Assembly: GCF_964355755.1 (NCBI RefSeq)
Contig: NC_092674.1
Span: 28,198,001 to 28,262,000, forward strand
DNA from: Antedon mediterranea
Lineage: Eukaryota; Echinodermata; Crinoidea; Comatulida; Antedonidae
Direction: 5' to 3'
DNA: 64,000 nucleotides
The position numbers and the translations under genes are program-made. Below are positions 1-11,229 of the stretch, piece after piece. Numbering within the stretch: the first letter of the stretch is position 1; each line of letters opens with the position of its first letter. The notes beneath the pieces were generated by a model that was given only the letters and a program-made list of their open reading frames with translations, ran no database searches and was not told where the DNA came from.

Positions 1-1369
1 AAGGAGAAGACGAAGTGGAGAGATGAAAACTGGAACAAACAGAACCAAGTACCAATGACGGAAAATCCGGTAGTAACTGTTTCGCAAATCCACCAAGAGA
101 CTGGGGTATGTTTGCATGCTTTGATAATAATATTGATTACATATACAGTCAACTCTCCCAATATTGGACTCTCTGAAAACCAGAAACTCTCCCAATACCA
201 GACTTTATTGAGGACCAAAAGATCCCAAATTTATTTTTACCATTAAAAACACATTTTGAATACCAGACTTAGGCTAGCCCAAAGGTGTCCGGTATTGGGA
301 GTGTTGACTTGACTGTTCTTCTTATGTGACCATATCCATTAAAACTTTGTATACTTGTCTGATAACGCCCTCTGTTGTCCAGTCGATCAACATCCTGAAA
401 TATGTTCCCCTAATCTTTTGATTATGTACTCAAGCTTTGTCTACATTATCAAACTTTATGTATGAAAATGTGATGTGCCCATATTTGGACATGTCATATC
501 ACTACCATATTTGGGGACAGTGGATGAGTTGCTCATTTGATTAAATTGTAGCATTGAATTTATGTTATTTCAAATAAAATGAAATAATGTTAAATATTAA
601 AATGCTAAAATTAATATTTGGTGGCATTTTGCCGAACTAGTTCTGCCTTATGAGCCCAGTTCGCCATACTCTACCAGACATATATTTCACAATAATATGA
701 TTATGAATATTTCTGATTAAAAGGTAAAGGTATTTATTCTTTCATCAAGAAATATAAATAGTTAAACATATAGAGTCAACATAGTTTGTTTCAATTTTAC
801 TAAAAGTTGTAGATATTTTGTCCCCCTACAACATTTTTTCCTTGAATATGCCATTTTAATGTCACATAATAGTTATTCACTTTGACCAAAACTGGATCTA
901 AACAAAATGATTTACCTAAAAAAAATGTAATTTAAAGCAAAAAATTGTTTTAGGCTAAAATTAACCGTTATATTTATGTCATTTTGTAAGTGAAAACATT
1001 TTTTTTTTCTATTGAAGAGATTTACTCTATTAAAACTACAAAATAACCTTTTCAAAATCTGATTTAAGTAATCTTCATTTTTTAGGGTGGAAATTTTTAA
1101 ACATTGTCAAAGTGGTTTATTTCAATTTAACCAAATGTTAATTAAATTATCTTTTCTTGCAGCTTCTAAAAGCAGTTTGTGAACCAATAGTCACAAAGTC
1201 AAAACCTAAGCCCAAAGAAGAGCCTCCAAAAGACAAAGAAAAAGAGAAGACAGAAGAATCTGGTGAGAACACACCTGAGGTGAAAATGGAGGATGGAACC
1301 TCTGTCGATCCATCGGCTCAAGAAAAACCAGCGGCAGATGACCCAGATGTCAAGATGGATCTTGACTGA
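1..1369 (+). CDS. HSPA4: HSPA4/Hsp110-family chaperone, C-terminal end (partial, two exons)
   Basis: 3' end of a cytosolic Hsp110 protein, the nucleotide-exchange and holdase partner of Hsp70. The first exon runs from the window edge to 105 (donor gtatgt) and reads KEKTKWRDENWNKQNQVPM onward. The second starts at 1163 after a cttttcttgcag acceptor and ends with TGA at 1367-1369. Both are in phase 0, so the join is simple. The second exon encodes IVTKSKPKPKEEPP, then an acidic and lysine-rich low-complexity tail ending DVKMDLD. This resembles the vertebrate HSPA4 end (a KPKPK-EPP stretch, then an acidic tail ending with a short aspartate-rich motif). The nucleotide- and peptide-binding domains lie upstream of the window. 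I call HSPA4 rather than HSPH1 from the KPKPK-EPP tail; HSPA4L is possible. Confidence 0.85.
106..1162 (+). other. Last intron of the HSPA4-like gene with two repeat fragments
   Basis: Intron with a gtatgt donor and a polypyrimidine-cag acceptor. Around 433-520 it holds a fragment of the dispersed MITE family whose ends read CTCTGTCTACACTATCAAAC (here AGCTTTGTCTACATTATCAAA). Around 810-1095 it holds a diverged copy of the TTAA-flanked family best seen at 10631-10958 (shared stretch GCCATTTTAATGTCACATAA). No other coding signal is seen. Confidence 0.55.
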
Positions 1370-3160
1370 ATACATCCTGAATATAATATATCCAATTTTA
1401 TTCATATAATAATAATAATCTCATGTATACATAAATGCAGAACTTGTTCCCATGTGGTTGGGACCACCCCTCCCATTTTGGAATTGATTAAAACAAACAA
1501 ATGATTTTGGTAAATTGTAATTTATACATAATTGCACACATTGTATGATGCACTGTGCTTTAAAAAAAAGAGGAAAAAATGTATGAAAAAAAAAATTGCC
1601 ACTACTAAATATTTTGTCTGTATAATTTATCAGCTTATTTAGATAGCCTGACTAAAAAAAAAAAAAATGTTATCTTGGTTTTCAAAAAACTTATTTTCTC
1701 TATAAATGTGCGCGGTGGATTGTTCATCTCGTCATTCATATGTGATGTAAAATTATAAAATATAAAAAAAATGAAACATCTACATTGTAATTTTGAAAGT
1801 TATTAAGGAATTAATAATTGAACTATTCATTAATAATATTGAAATTATAATCATATGTGTATAAACTAATAGTCGTATATGGACAGATCATCACCATATA
1901 TGGACAGATCATAACCATATATGGACAGATCATATATGTATAGACTATATACCCATGTAGTGAGGTAAACTAATATGTAGATAACCTTTAATAGATAGTA
2001 TAAAATGATACTGTATATGTATAGGGTGTAACCATAATATGGAAAATTGTTACCCTAATAAAAAAAATAATATGGTTAAAACCAAAAATACTGAAATAAA
2101 TGTTACCATAATTAAAATAATAACGATACTGTATGTCACAAAGGGGGCTCAATGAAGGCCTAAATACCTAAAAATAGTTTCACCTCTTTACAAAAAAACA
2201 GATACAAATACTTGATATGAAAATAAAGCACTATAACTATATATGGTGGTATATTACACTAAAAAATGTAAATATGTCTTTAGATAAGTCATAAATAATA
2301 ACTAGTTATGCTAGAGTGGTGATTTGCTTAAGTTATAACATTTCTGCATTTTGCCTCAATATGCATTGTAAAATAAAAATCAGGAGAAAAATGAATAAAT
2401 ACAAATTGTTTATCCATAGCTAACAGTTGGCCTTGAAATATCAGAGGTCTGCAAGAAAATGAAAAAAAGTGTAGATTTTATAAAAATCATTCAGCTGTAG
2501 AATTTGCTAAATTCAATTAATTTCTGTGTTATTATGGTTTTAATATTGCTAGCATTTTGTATAGTGTACCTAGAATTATTTTTGTCTTTTTCATTGCAGA
2601 AAAAAAGAAAAATGTGTAGTAACGAATTCTTCCACCCTACCCTTAGTGTAATCCCAACTTTTTGTCAAATTTTGTGATTAAAATGACCAAAATTATCATA
2701 TGATTGTAAAATAAAAACAGTTTACTACTGTAGTGATGTATTGCAATGATGCAACTTAATAATTGTTTTAGAACACTAACCCAACGCAATGTAAACCTAG
2801 ATTACACACAAATTCAAATTAATTTAAAAACAATATGTAATTAATAATATACATAGGCCTACTACTAGTTTGTTTGTGTCATAGTTGAGCTATCAGTATA
2901 CGGTAATAAAATTTAAGTAGGACAATATTCAATATCTTTATGGAATTTTTGATGTAAATTAACTATAAAGTGGAACAACTACAGTAGTGTGTGATAGAGA
3001 GCGCCACAATTTGAAAGTGAATTTAGAAATCAATTTTAAAAATAAGTTGCAGGAATTATTCCATAATTTCAACGATTTACGATGCATTACTCATTTACGA
3101 ATGAAACTGGCTCAGTGGACGATTGACCCAAAAATTCATATTCTCCTCTGTACAAAAGTT
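1370..3160. other. 3' UTR and intergenic AT-rich DNA
   Basis: The 3' untranslated sequence of the HSPA4-like gene should begin here, but I cannot fix the polyadenylation site. At about 1874-1940 a unit of roughly 19 bases containing CATATATGGACAGATCA occurs three times. The rest is AT-rich without convincing coding potential; the short open frame around 2987-3202 has no recognisable composition or homology. Confidence 0.5.
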
Positions 3161-3184
3161 TCCGCTTGTGACGTCACAAGCGGA
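3161..3184. promoter_or_regulatory. Perfect 24-bp palindrome centred on a full CRE (TGACGTCA)
   Basis: Twelve bases, TCCGCTTGTGAC, are followed by their exact complement inverted, giving a perfect palindrome with TGACGTCA at the centre. TGACGTCA is the consensus full site for CREB/ATF bZIP factors. It lies about 350 bp upstream of the NDFIP-like start codon, a plausible proximal-promoter position. The palindrome is seen directly; regulatory use is inferred. Confidence 0.55.
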
Positions 3185-3532
3185 TTTTTTTCCATTTCTT
3201 AGGACTGTTTTCTATGCCTTATCGTCATCTCCGAAATGTACTATTACAGTCAGCAGTATGTAAAAGTGTACACTACTTGTTGAAGACATAAAATGTAACT
3301 TTTTGGAACACTTTTATATCATCTTTAAAATGTTTTTTAAAAAGAGCGAACATGATCATGACGATCCGCTAATCAACGTCTGTCTTGATAGGCTAGTCGA
3401 CTAGACTGTGACGACAATATCAACAACTTCCGCGACAATCGGAATAGGTTTGAGCTAGAAAAAGTGATAGAAAATTGGGAATAAAGTGACAAATAATTTA
3501 TATTAACGTCTAATTCTTGTGCCCAGAGAGAT

Positions 3533-6500
3533 ATGGATCCTCCTCCACAATATGAACAGGTATTTAGAGATCGTTATTTATGATTTACAGGGTAAATTTT
3601 GTCTAGTAATATGCGTGTTTACATGAGGGAGACATATTGTTATTAATTGACCGTCGAGTGTGTTGTGAGGATCGGAATGAGAGAGGTGGTGGCCTGTTGA
3701 GCTCCAGCCACTCATCGTACGGGAATAGCACTGTAGTTTTGGTGGGCCTAGGCTAGTTGTTTGTCTAGACTGCCTAGTATACCGGATACATTATGGAATA
3801 TTATATAAATTAAGTAACAAAAAAATACAAAATAAAAAACAAATCCAGCCTCTCTCTAGTCTAGCTAGCGAACTAGAATTAGGCCCTCCTAGTAGGCCTA
3901 TTTAAGGCTCTAAACTAATATTTAATAAATAAGGGTAGAGAACGTCCAAACTTAGCTATTTTTAGTAATTTCAATCAAATTTATTTAAAATATCTTTGTT
4001 TTGTATTTTTGGCCTGCAGTAGGCCAGGACATTTTATTTTATGTGTTTTTGTATTGTAGGTTTGTGGAGAAGATAACTTAAGCTCTGGCCAAGTTATGTT
4101 AGCACTTGTGGTGCCTCCAGGGAATGATACTAAAGAAGTCCCTCCTGAAACACCAGGTAAAATAGAATTAAAAATGAGTATGGATACACTAGGCCTATAG
4201 GGACGGGCGGATCCAGAGGGTAGTTGCTTGGGCCGCGCTCCCCCTTTGACAGCTAAAGTTATTGACATTTGAAAAACTATTAATATGTTTGAGCTCCCCT
4301 GTTTAAAACACCCTGTATCTGCCTCTGACAAAGGCCACATATGTGAAAGAAAATCAGGAAATAAATAAAATTTGATTCTTGTAGACACGGTAGGCTATGT
4401 CCAAATTCCAGGAGACGCACCACCACCTTACGATGAAGAAGACAAAAAAATAATGGAACTCAAACGTAAAGATGAAGAAATACGAAAACGACTTGTAGAG
4501 CTAGGCCTTCTATCCGTAAGTATTTTTTGACAGAATAAGATAAGAATAAAATGCCTGGATTGGTCTTGTCAAAGGCCTTTCAAATATTTTCAGGAAAAAC
4601 ATTTTAATAGAAACTCACCTATTGCTAGTTATAGTACAGAATTGTACCCTTGATGAGCAGATGAGCCACAGAATTACACCCTTTTAAAAGCAGTATAGTA
4701 ATTTGATAGAGATAAATGACAGCAGCAAATTAGTGGATTCATTTTATTACTTTTTTATATATTTTATAATTCTTTTACTTAAAAAATATTTCATTTTTTT
4801 AGGAGAATGATTTTGGAAGCGACTCAGAAATTCTGTTAGGCAGTGGATGGGTGTTCTTTTGGGCTGCTATGTGTAAGTACTATTATTTTGTTGTTTTTGA
4901 AATAAAAATAGCTTGTTTATTTGCCCACGGTTTTCATTTATATTTAATATTGAAACTGAATTGCTAATGGATTGGTAATTGCTTTATCATTGAAATTTCA
5001 TATTGTTGTCTCAAACTGTTTTGTTGCATTTAATTAATAATGAACTTCTGTACGTCATAGAGTATATGAATTATGTACAACCATAATTATGTTGCATAAT
5101 GCATCACTTTAAAAACACCTGTCTCTATTCATAGTTTTATCCCTGATATCTTGTGTATTCATATTTGGATTCTTTGATTCTAATTTATTCTTTGTTTTAA
5201 AACAAACTATAACCCTTAAAAGGAAGAAAGAAAACGTCAGGAGTATGCTTATTATGTAATTGTGGTGAAAAAGAAACAGTTGATCATTTCGTATTCAATT
5301 GTTCTAGATTAAAGTAATATTAGAAATTCAATATTTAAACAACTTAAGCAAGATCTTAACCACAATGATCTACATAAAATGTGGGACGTATTCACAACAA
5401 GTTCCCCTGAACTTAAAAATACCACCTGTTTTGACAATCTCGAAAAAAATTGCTAATTGTAATTGCTTTATCATTGAAATTTCATATTGTTGTCTCAAAC
5501 TGTTTTGTTGCATTTAATTAATAATGAACTTCTGTACGTCATAGAGTATATGAATTATGTACAACCATAATTATGTTGCATAATGCATCACTTTAAAAAC
5601 ACCTGTCTCTATTATCATAGTTTTATCCCTGATATCTTGTGTATTCATATTTGGATTCTAATATATTCTTTGTTTTAAAACAAACTATAACCCTTAAAAG
5701 GAAGAAAGAAAACGTCAGGAGTATGCTTATGTAATTGTGAAAAAGAAACAGTTGATCATTTCGTATTTAATTGTTCTAGATTAAAGTAATATTAGAAATT
5801 CAATATTTAAACAACTTAAGCAAGATCTTAACCACAATGATCTACATAAAATGTGGGACGTATTCACAATAAGTTCCCCTGAACTTAAAAATACCACCTG
5901 TTTTGACAATCTCGAAAATCATAAAGAATACCCAATTCAACAAATAACTAATATGATTGAACTAACAACTACAGTATAATCTTTGATAAATATTGTAAAT
6001 TATTTGTTAAAACTGCATGGAAAGAACGAAATGAAACCTTATAGTATTATAATAGTATTATTACATGACACAACTTATTATTATTTCTTCTTACAGTTAT
6101 TATTATTTTATGTTTATTATTATTTATGTTTTAAACCACTTGTATGTACTTTTATTTGTTTGTACATCTGTAAAGAATTGTGCCTCTGCTGTAAAAAAGA
6201 AAACAATAAATTATTATTAAATTAATATTATCATACAAATGTACTACAATTAAACCTAATTTATGTGGCAGTTTTATGACTACTAACTCTAATTTATCTA
6301 CATATATAATTTATTTTCCCTAAATGTTGAAATTGATTTATTATTGTCTTGTCGAAATGTCATTATTATTCCCTCAAATTGTTTCTTATATAATTCATTA
6401 ATGAGTTAATACAGTATATGTCATTTATAGCTTATATACATGATTTTGTTACATAATACTTTTATGTTGCCATTTCAAATCATCTATACAAGCATACATG

Positions 6501-9500
6501 CAGTTTTATATCTCATTTGATTTTGGTTTCTTTTATACAAAAGGATAGTAAAGCCTTGTTAGGAACCAATGCCAAAATTAATCTACTGCAGTTACTGCAG
6601 TACCTCTATTTTTTACGCTCTCTAACATGCAATTATTTAGCAAGCTTTTTTGGGTAATCATACACATTGTTTATCACAGTGACTGACTCTCATAAACTTT
6701 GAAAATTCCTCTGTTATATTATATTTTTTTTAAATTTAGTTTACTGCAGTAACTGCAGTAGAGTAATGTTGACATGATAATACAGTTGCTATTGACTATT
6801 ATACATTTGTTAGCAAAATTTGCTTAAGATATATTTATCTTTTTTCTTTTCAGTATCTGTGACATTTAGTTGGATTGGGTTTTTGGTTGCCTACTGCCTT
6901 AGCTCAGCAGTAGCTGCCCGTTGTGGTGCTCTCTGTGGATTTGGTATCTCAATGGTAAAGTGGACTATAGTAGCTCTGTATTCGGACTGTTGTAGAGCTT
7001 ATCTGGCGAGTACGATGTGTTTGTCCATGGCGCTTATATTTTGTGGTAAGTGATTAAAGCTATTTATAAATGTTATGTGTAATCAAGCATATAAGGTCCA
7101 TTAAAGAACCTTCCAATTAAAGACCACTTTCAGCGAATTCAAAGAAGAAATACAATCATATGGTATGTGATTAAATGACAAACCAAACATAATGTAACGA
7201 AAACCAAACAAACCGAAATCAAACATACTGAAAACCAAACATTTCAAAAACCAAACATACCAAAAACCAAACATACCAAAAACCAAACATACCAAAAACC
7301 AAACATACCAAAAACCAAACATACCAAAAACCAAACATACCAAAAACCAAACATACCAAAAACCAAACATACCAAAAACCAAACATACCAAAAACTAAAC
7401 ATACCAAAAACCAAACATACCAAAAACCAAACATACCAAAAACTAAACATACCAAAAACCAAACATACCAAAAACTAAACATACCAAAAACCAAACATAC
7501 CAAAAACCAAACATACCAAAAACCAAACATACCAAAAACCAAACATACCAAAAACCAAACATACCAAAAACTAAACATACCAAAAACCAAACATACCAAA
7601 AACCAAACATACCAAAAACCAAACATACCAAAAACCAAACATACCAAAAACCAAACATACCAAAAACCAAACATACCAAAAACCAAACATACCAAAAACC
7701 AAACATACCAAAAACCAAACATACCAAAAACCAAACATACCAAAAACCAAACATACCAAAAACCAAACATACCAAAAACCAAACATACCAAACATACCAA
7801 AAACCAAACATACCAAAAACAAAACATACCAAACACCAAACATACCAAAAACCAAACATACCAAAAACCAAACATACCAAACATACCAAAAACCAAACAT
7901 ACCAAAAACTAAACATACCAAAAACCAAACATACCAAAAACCAAACATACCAAAAACCAAACATACCAAAAACCAAACATACCAAAAACCAAACATACCA
8001 AAAACCAAACATACCAAAAACCAAACATACCAAAAACCAAACATACCAAAAACAAAACATACCAAAAACCAAACATACCAAAAACCAAACATACCAAAAA
8101 CCAAACATACCAAACATACCAAACATACCAAAAACCAAACATACCAAAAACTAAACATACCAAAAACCAAACATACCAAAAACCAAACATACCAAAAACC
8201 AAACATACCAAAAACCAAACATACCAAAAACCAAACATACCAAAAACCAAACATACCAAAAACCAAACATACCAAAAACCAAACATACCAAAAACCAAAC
8301 ATACCAAAAACCAAACATACCAAAAACCAAACATACCAAAAACCAAACATACCAAAAACCAAACATACCAAAAACCAAACATACCAAACATACCAAAAAC
8401 AAAACATACCAAAAACAAAACATACCAAAAACCAAACATACCAAAAACCAAACATACCAAAAACCAAACATACCAAAAACCAAACATACCAAAAACCAAA
8501 CATACCAAAAACTAAACATACCAAAAACCAAACATACCAAAAACCAAACATACCAAAAACCAAACATACCAAAAACCAAACATACCAAAAACCAAACATA
8601 CCAAAAACCAAACATACCAAAAACCAAACATACCAAAAACCAAACATACCAAAAACCAAACATACCAAAAACCAAACATACCAAAAACCAAACATACCAA
8701 AAACCAAACATACCAAAAACATACCAAAAACCAAACATACCAAAAACCAAACATACCAAAAACCAAACATACCAAAAACCAAACATACCAAAAACTAAAC
8801 ATACCAAAAACCAAACATACCAAAAACTAAACATACCAAAAACCAAACATACCAAAAACATACCAAAAACCAAACATACCAAAAACCAAACATACCAAAA
8901 ACCAAACATACCAAAAACTAAACATACCAAAAACCAAACATACCAAAAACATACCAAAAACCAAACATACCAAAAACATACCAAAAACTAAACATACCAA
9001 AAACCAAACATACCAAAAACCAAACATACCAAAAACCAAACATACCAAAAACTAAACATACCAAAAACCAAACATACCAAAAACATACCAAAAACCAAAC
9101 ATACCAAAAACATACCAAAAACTAAACATACCAAAAACCAATCAAATCAAGCATATCAAAAACCAAACATACCGAAAACTAAACTGATCTTTAGTTGTAA
9201 ACCAGCTATATGTAGGCATGAACCATCTATTAATTATGAGGGTGTAAACCAAATTTAAATATAAGCCATAAACCAGAGCAAGTACAAAACCTATTGAGTA
9301 GGTGTAAACCAGATTTAAATATAGGCATAAACCATGTCTGGATAATAAATAAACCATGTCAGAACAAATATAAATAGGTGTAAACCAAATTGTGTAGGCA
9401 TACACCATAAATGTCTATAGGGTTATCGCAAATAGCCTGTGTGACGCATGGCGGGAAGGGTTTGGGAGAAAACGTCATGACTTGCTTCCAAACCCTTCCC

Positions 9501-9738
9501 ATCATGCATTGTGCAATGGCGTTTCTCGCGAAATCAAGCTATTTGCGATAAACCTTATTGGTCATGGGATCCACAATCAAGATCCATGCACAATAGACTG
9601 TAGATTGTTTCTTAATTAAATTGTTTTAATTTAACAGGTGTTACGATCGCTATTAGAGGAGCAATGATGTACTTGAGAGCACGCAAAGAATACGAAATGA
9701 ACGGTTATCCTGCTATCAAATATTGGTATCTCTATTAA
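3533..9738 (+). CDS. NDFIP1: NEDD4-family-interacting protein (NDFIP-like), complete, six coding exons
   Basis: Predicted 205-aa three-pass membrane adaptor that recruits HECT E3 ligases of the NEDD4/Itch family on Golgi and endosomal membranes. Coding exons are 3533-3559, 4060-4156, 4385-4515, 4803-4872, 6854-7045 and 9638-9738, all with GT-AG borders and compatible phases. The cytosolic N-terminus has two PPxY motifs that bind WW domains: PPQY at residues 4-7 and PPPY at 54-57. A charged helix follows (residues about 60-85). Then come three hydrophobic segments near 100-125, 134-152 and 157-178, with the family signature FSWIGFLVAYCLSSAVAARC and GFGISMVKW. It is slightly shorter than human NDFIP1 (221 aa) and lacks an obvious third PY motif. 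The symbol is by best resemblance; NDFIP2 orthology is not excluded. AATAAATAA near 9961-9970 is a likely polyadenylation signal. Confidence 0.9.
4203..4328. mobile_element. Short inverted-repeat element in NDFIP-like intron 2
   Basis: Imperfect terminal inverted repeats: GGGCGGATCCAG near 4204 and CTGTATCTGCCTC near 4313-4325. Similar GGGGCGGATCCA starts occur at about 21980, suggesting a dispersed family. No target duplication was confirmed. Confidence 0.35.
4977..5925 (+). repeat. About 480-bp direct tandem duplication in NDFIP-like intron 4
   Basis: The stretch starting ATTGCTTTATCATTGAAATT at about 4978 is repeated from about 5460 with only small indels, ending in the shared words TTTTGACAATCTCGAAAA near 5435-5452 and 5902-5918. 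The copies are nearly identical, so the duplication is recent. Each copy includes the retrotransposon tail described in the next entry. Confidence 0.85.
5220..6225 (+). mobile_element. 3' end of a non-LTR retrotransposon (LINE), truncated and partly duplicated
   Basis: Near 5237-5310 one frame reads CLLCNCGEKETVDHFVFNCS, the C-x2-C ... H ... C zinc-binding tail seen after the reverse transcriptase of many LINEs. The second copy (about 5719-5785) carries internal deletions in this motif. Downstream, around 5990-6040, the frame reads KTAWKERNE, also typical of LINE C-termini, and a 3' tail with AATAAATTATTATTAAATTAAT ends near 6225. No reverse transcriptase domain is present, so this is a dead 5'-truncated copy. 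Confidence 0.6.
7180..9185. repeat. Minisatellite: roughly 115-120 copies of a 16-bp unit (ACCAAAAACCAAACAT)
   Basis: An almost uninterrupted head-to-tail array. Most units are identical. Single-base variants (ACCAAAAACTAAACAT, ACCAAAAACAAAACAT) recur. Short units of 9 bp (ACCAAACAT) cluster around 7780-8130 and 8390, and 11-bp units (ACCAAAAACAT) cluster towards the right end, 8700-9120. The first units (7180-7250) and last ones (9125-9185) are diverged, as expected at array edges. Because 16 is not a multiple of 3 and the unit lacks stop codons on the minus strand, long open frames appear in all three minus frames; they are not genes. Confidence 0.97.
9190..9415. repeat. Diverged array of AGGTGTAAACCA / AGGCATAAACCA units
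   Basis: Right of the 16-bp array, related words GTGTAAACCAAATT, GTGTAAACCAGATTTAAATA, GGCATAAACCATGTC and GGCATACACCA recur about every 30-60 bases. This appears to be an older, decayed repeat distinct from the 16-bp unit. Confidence 0.5.
9421..9554. mobile_element. Small foldback/MITE (about 134 bp)
   Basis: Terminal inverted repeats GGTTATCGCAAATAGC (9421) and GCTATTTGCGATAAACC (ending 9554). An inner inverted pair, GAAGGGTTTGGG and CCAAACCCTTCCC, makes the whole element able to fold. It lies close to the last exon of the NDFIP-like gene. Confidence 0.6.
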
Positions 9739-10630
9739 ACAGCTATAGTATAAATTATGCTTTATTAAACTCATTCATTTTTAAACATAGCCGTTATTTA
9801 TTGAAATGCATTTCCTAGCAAGTGTTTAATAATTAAATCTGATTTGAGCTATATAGTTTACAAAGAAATCATGAGTTTTCCTCGTTGTGCGTTACTTAAT
9901 TATAATTTGTAATCCTGTATGTTATATAGTTTGGTTTTTTTTATAATGTTATATTTATCCTAAATAAATAAGACCCACTTTTTGGGAAATAACAGTAATG
10001 GTCGCTCTTCATTCATGTATATTTCATAAAAACATTTCATAACCTTTTACAAAAAAAATATAAAGAGTTGGTTACAGTAATTAAGTATTAAATGTATGTA
10101 TTTCCCCTTATTAAATTTAAAGTATGTATTTTGCCTTATTAACTTTGAAATAAAAATTGTAATTTATCATAGATCCAGGGGCATCCACCTTTTTTGACAA
10201 TGAAGATTTCTATTGTCTCGTTGTTTATTGGGATTTTGTAGTAAATTATGGCAAAAGTACATCTTTATATACATTTGGTTACATTCTTGACCTTGGCCCC
10301 TTCTAGATAGAAATGATTCTTCACCCCCACCACACATACCCCACCCCACTTTTATTTTGCTTTTGATGGGAAGTTGTAAATACAGTATTTAACTTTTCAG
10401 AAACTCGGTTTTTATTTAAATAGTATGCATATTAATTGCTATGTGCAAACAAATGTTGCTGATTTTATACAAGTTTCTTTAAGTTTTTGTAATAGAGTAA
10501 TAACCAACAAATAGATAAGGTTTCTAAGATACCCACTTAAGGTTGATAGTGTAGACAGAGTTTAAGTTATTAGTGTTGGAAAGAGTTGGAATTATGGACA
10601 TTAATGTTATTCAGTTAAGATTAGATTTAA
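9739..10630. other. NDFIP-like 3' UTR and intergenic sequence
   Basis: AT-rich. Likely polyadenylation signals AATAAATAA near 9961-9970. No coding region is supported. Confidence 0.5.
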
Positions 10631-10958
10631 AGATGTATTGTCCCCACAAAATAATAATTCAAAGAAATTAGTTTATTGCTGTATGCCATTTTAATGTCAC
10701 ATTAACAGAATATTCACCTTGGACAAAAAAATGGATCAAAAAATAGATGATTTCCCTGATAAAATTATAAAGGAAAAAGGAAGCCAATTGCCTGGAAGTG
10801 AAATGGTTTTTTAGATAAGTTATGTTTATTTTGATTAAACCGAAAACATTATTTTTTTTGACAATTTTATAATTAAAACTTAAAACTACAAAATGGTCTA
10901 CTTAAAGTTTGATTTTACATTCATCTTTATTTTTCATGTTTTGTGGGACAATACATCT
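10631..10958. mobile_element. TTAA-flanked MITE, 328 bp
   Basis: Terminal inverted repeats AGATGTATTGTCCC and GGGACAATACATCT, each flanked outward by TTAA (10627-10630 and 10959-10962). A TTAA target is characteristic of piggyBac-type transposition. Related copies: about 810-1095, 16850-17045 and 24486-24775. No open frame, so it is non-autonomous. Confidence 0.65.
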
Positions 10959-11164
10959 TTAAACAAATGATATTATATTCTTTTGTTTTGGGGGTTTTCA
11001 CTTGATTTTTAGAAAACACAGGTCATATTATTTATGGGGTATTTTTAAAATCTGAATTATTAGCATGCTTGTGATTGTAAAAATCATTAAAATATATTTT
11101 GAAATGCTCATAAGGAGAACTTTTGGAAATTAGTTTTTTACTGATAAATACGTAGTAAGTCTAA

Positions 11165-11220
11165 TAATGTATTATACATAATGTATTATACATAATGTAT
11201 TATTATACATAATGTATCGA
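11165..11220. repeat. Short tandem repeat of a 13-16 bp unit (TAATGTATTATACA)
   Basis: Four copies of ATAATGTATTATACA-like units directly left of the palindromic satellite. Self-complementary in character (TGTATTATACA). Confidence 0.7.
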
Positions 11221-11229
11221 CTGCGCATG

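Larger units (their letters stand above)
7046..9637 (+). other. Intron 5 of the NDFIP-like gene, mostly repeats
   Basis: The 2.6-kb intron (donor gtaagt, acceptor ttaacag) is filled by the 16-bp minisatellite, a diverged second array and a short inverted-repeat element, each listed separately. Confidence 0.8.

Noticed and set aside
7101-9118. Long minus-strand open reading frames (up to 406 codons) encoding a hydrophobic Cys/Phe/Trp-rich repeat protein
   Set aside because: They are produced by the stop-free 16-bp minisatellite and appear in all three minus frames with the same periodic peptide. They lie in an intron of the NDFIP-like gene, and nothing outside the array supports a start or a domain.
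7180-9185. CRISPR-like regular repeats
   Set aside because: No unique spacers lie between units, the repeats are head-to-tail, and the genome is eukaryotic with spliced genes. The same applies to the arrays at 35440-35990 and 49300-50740.
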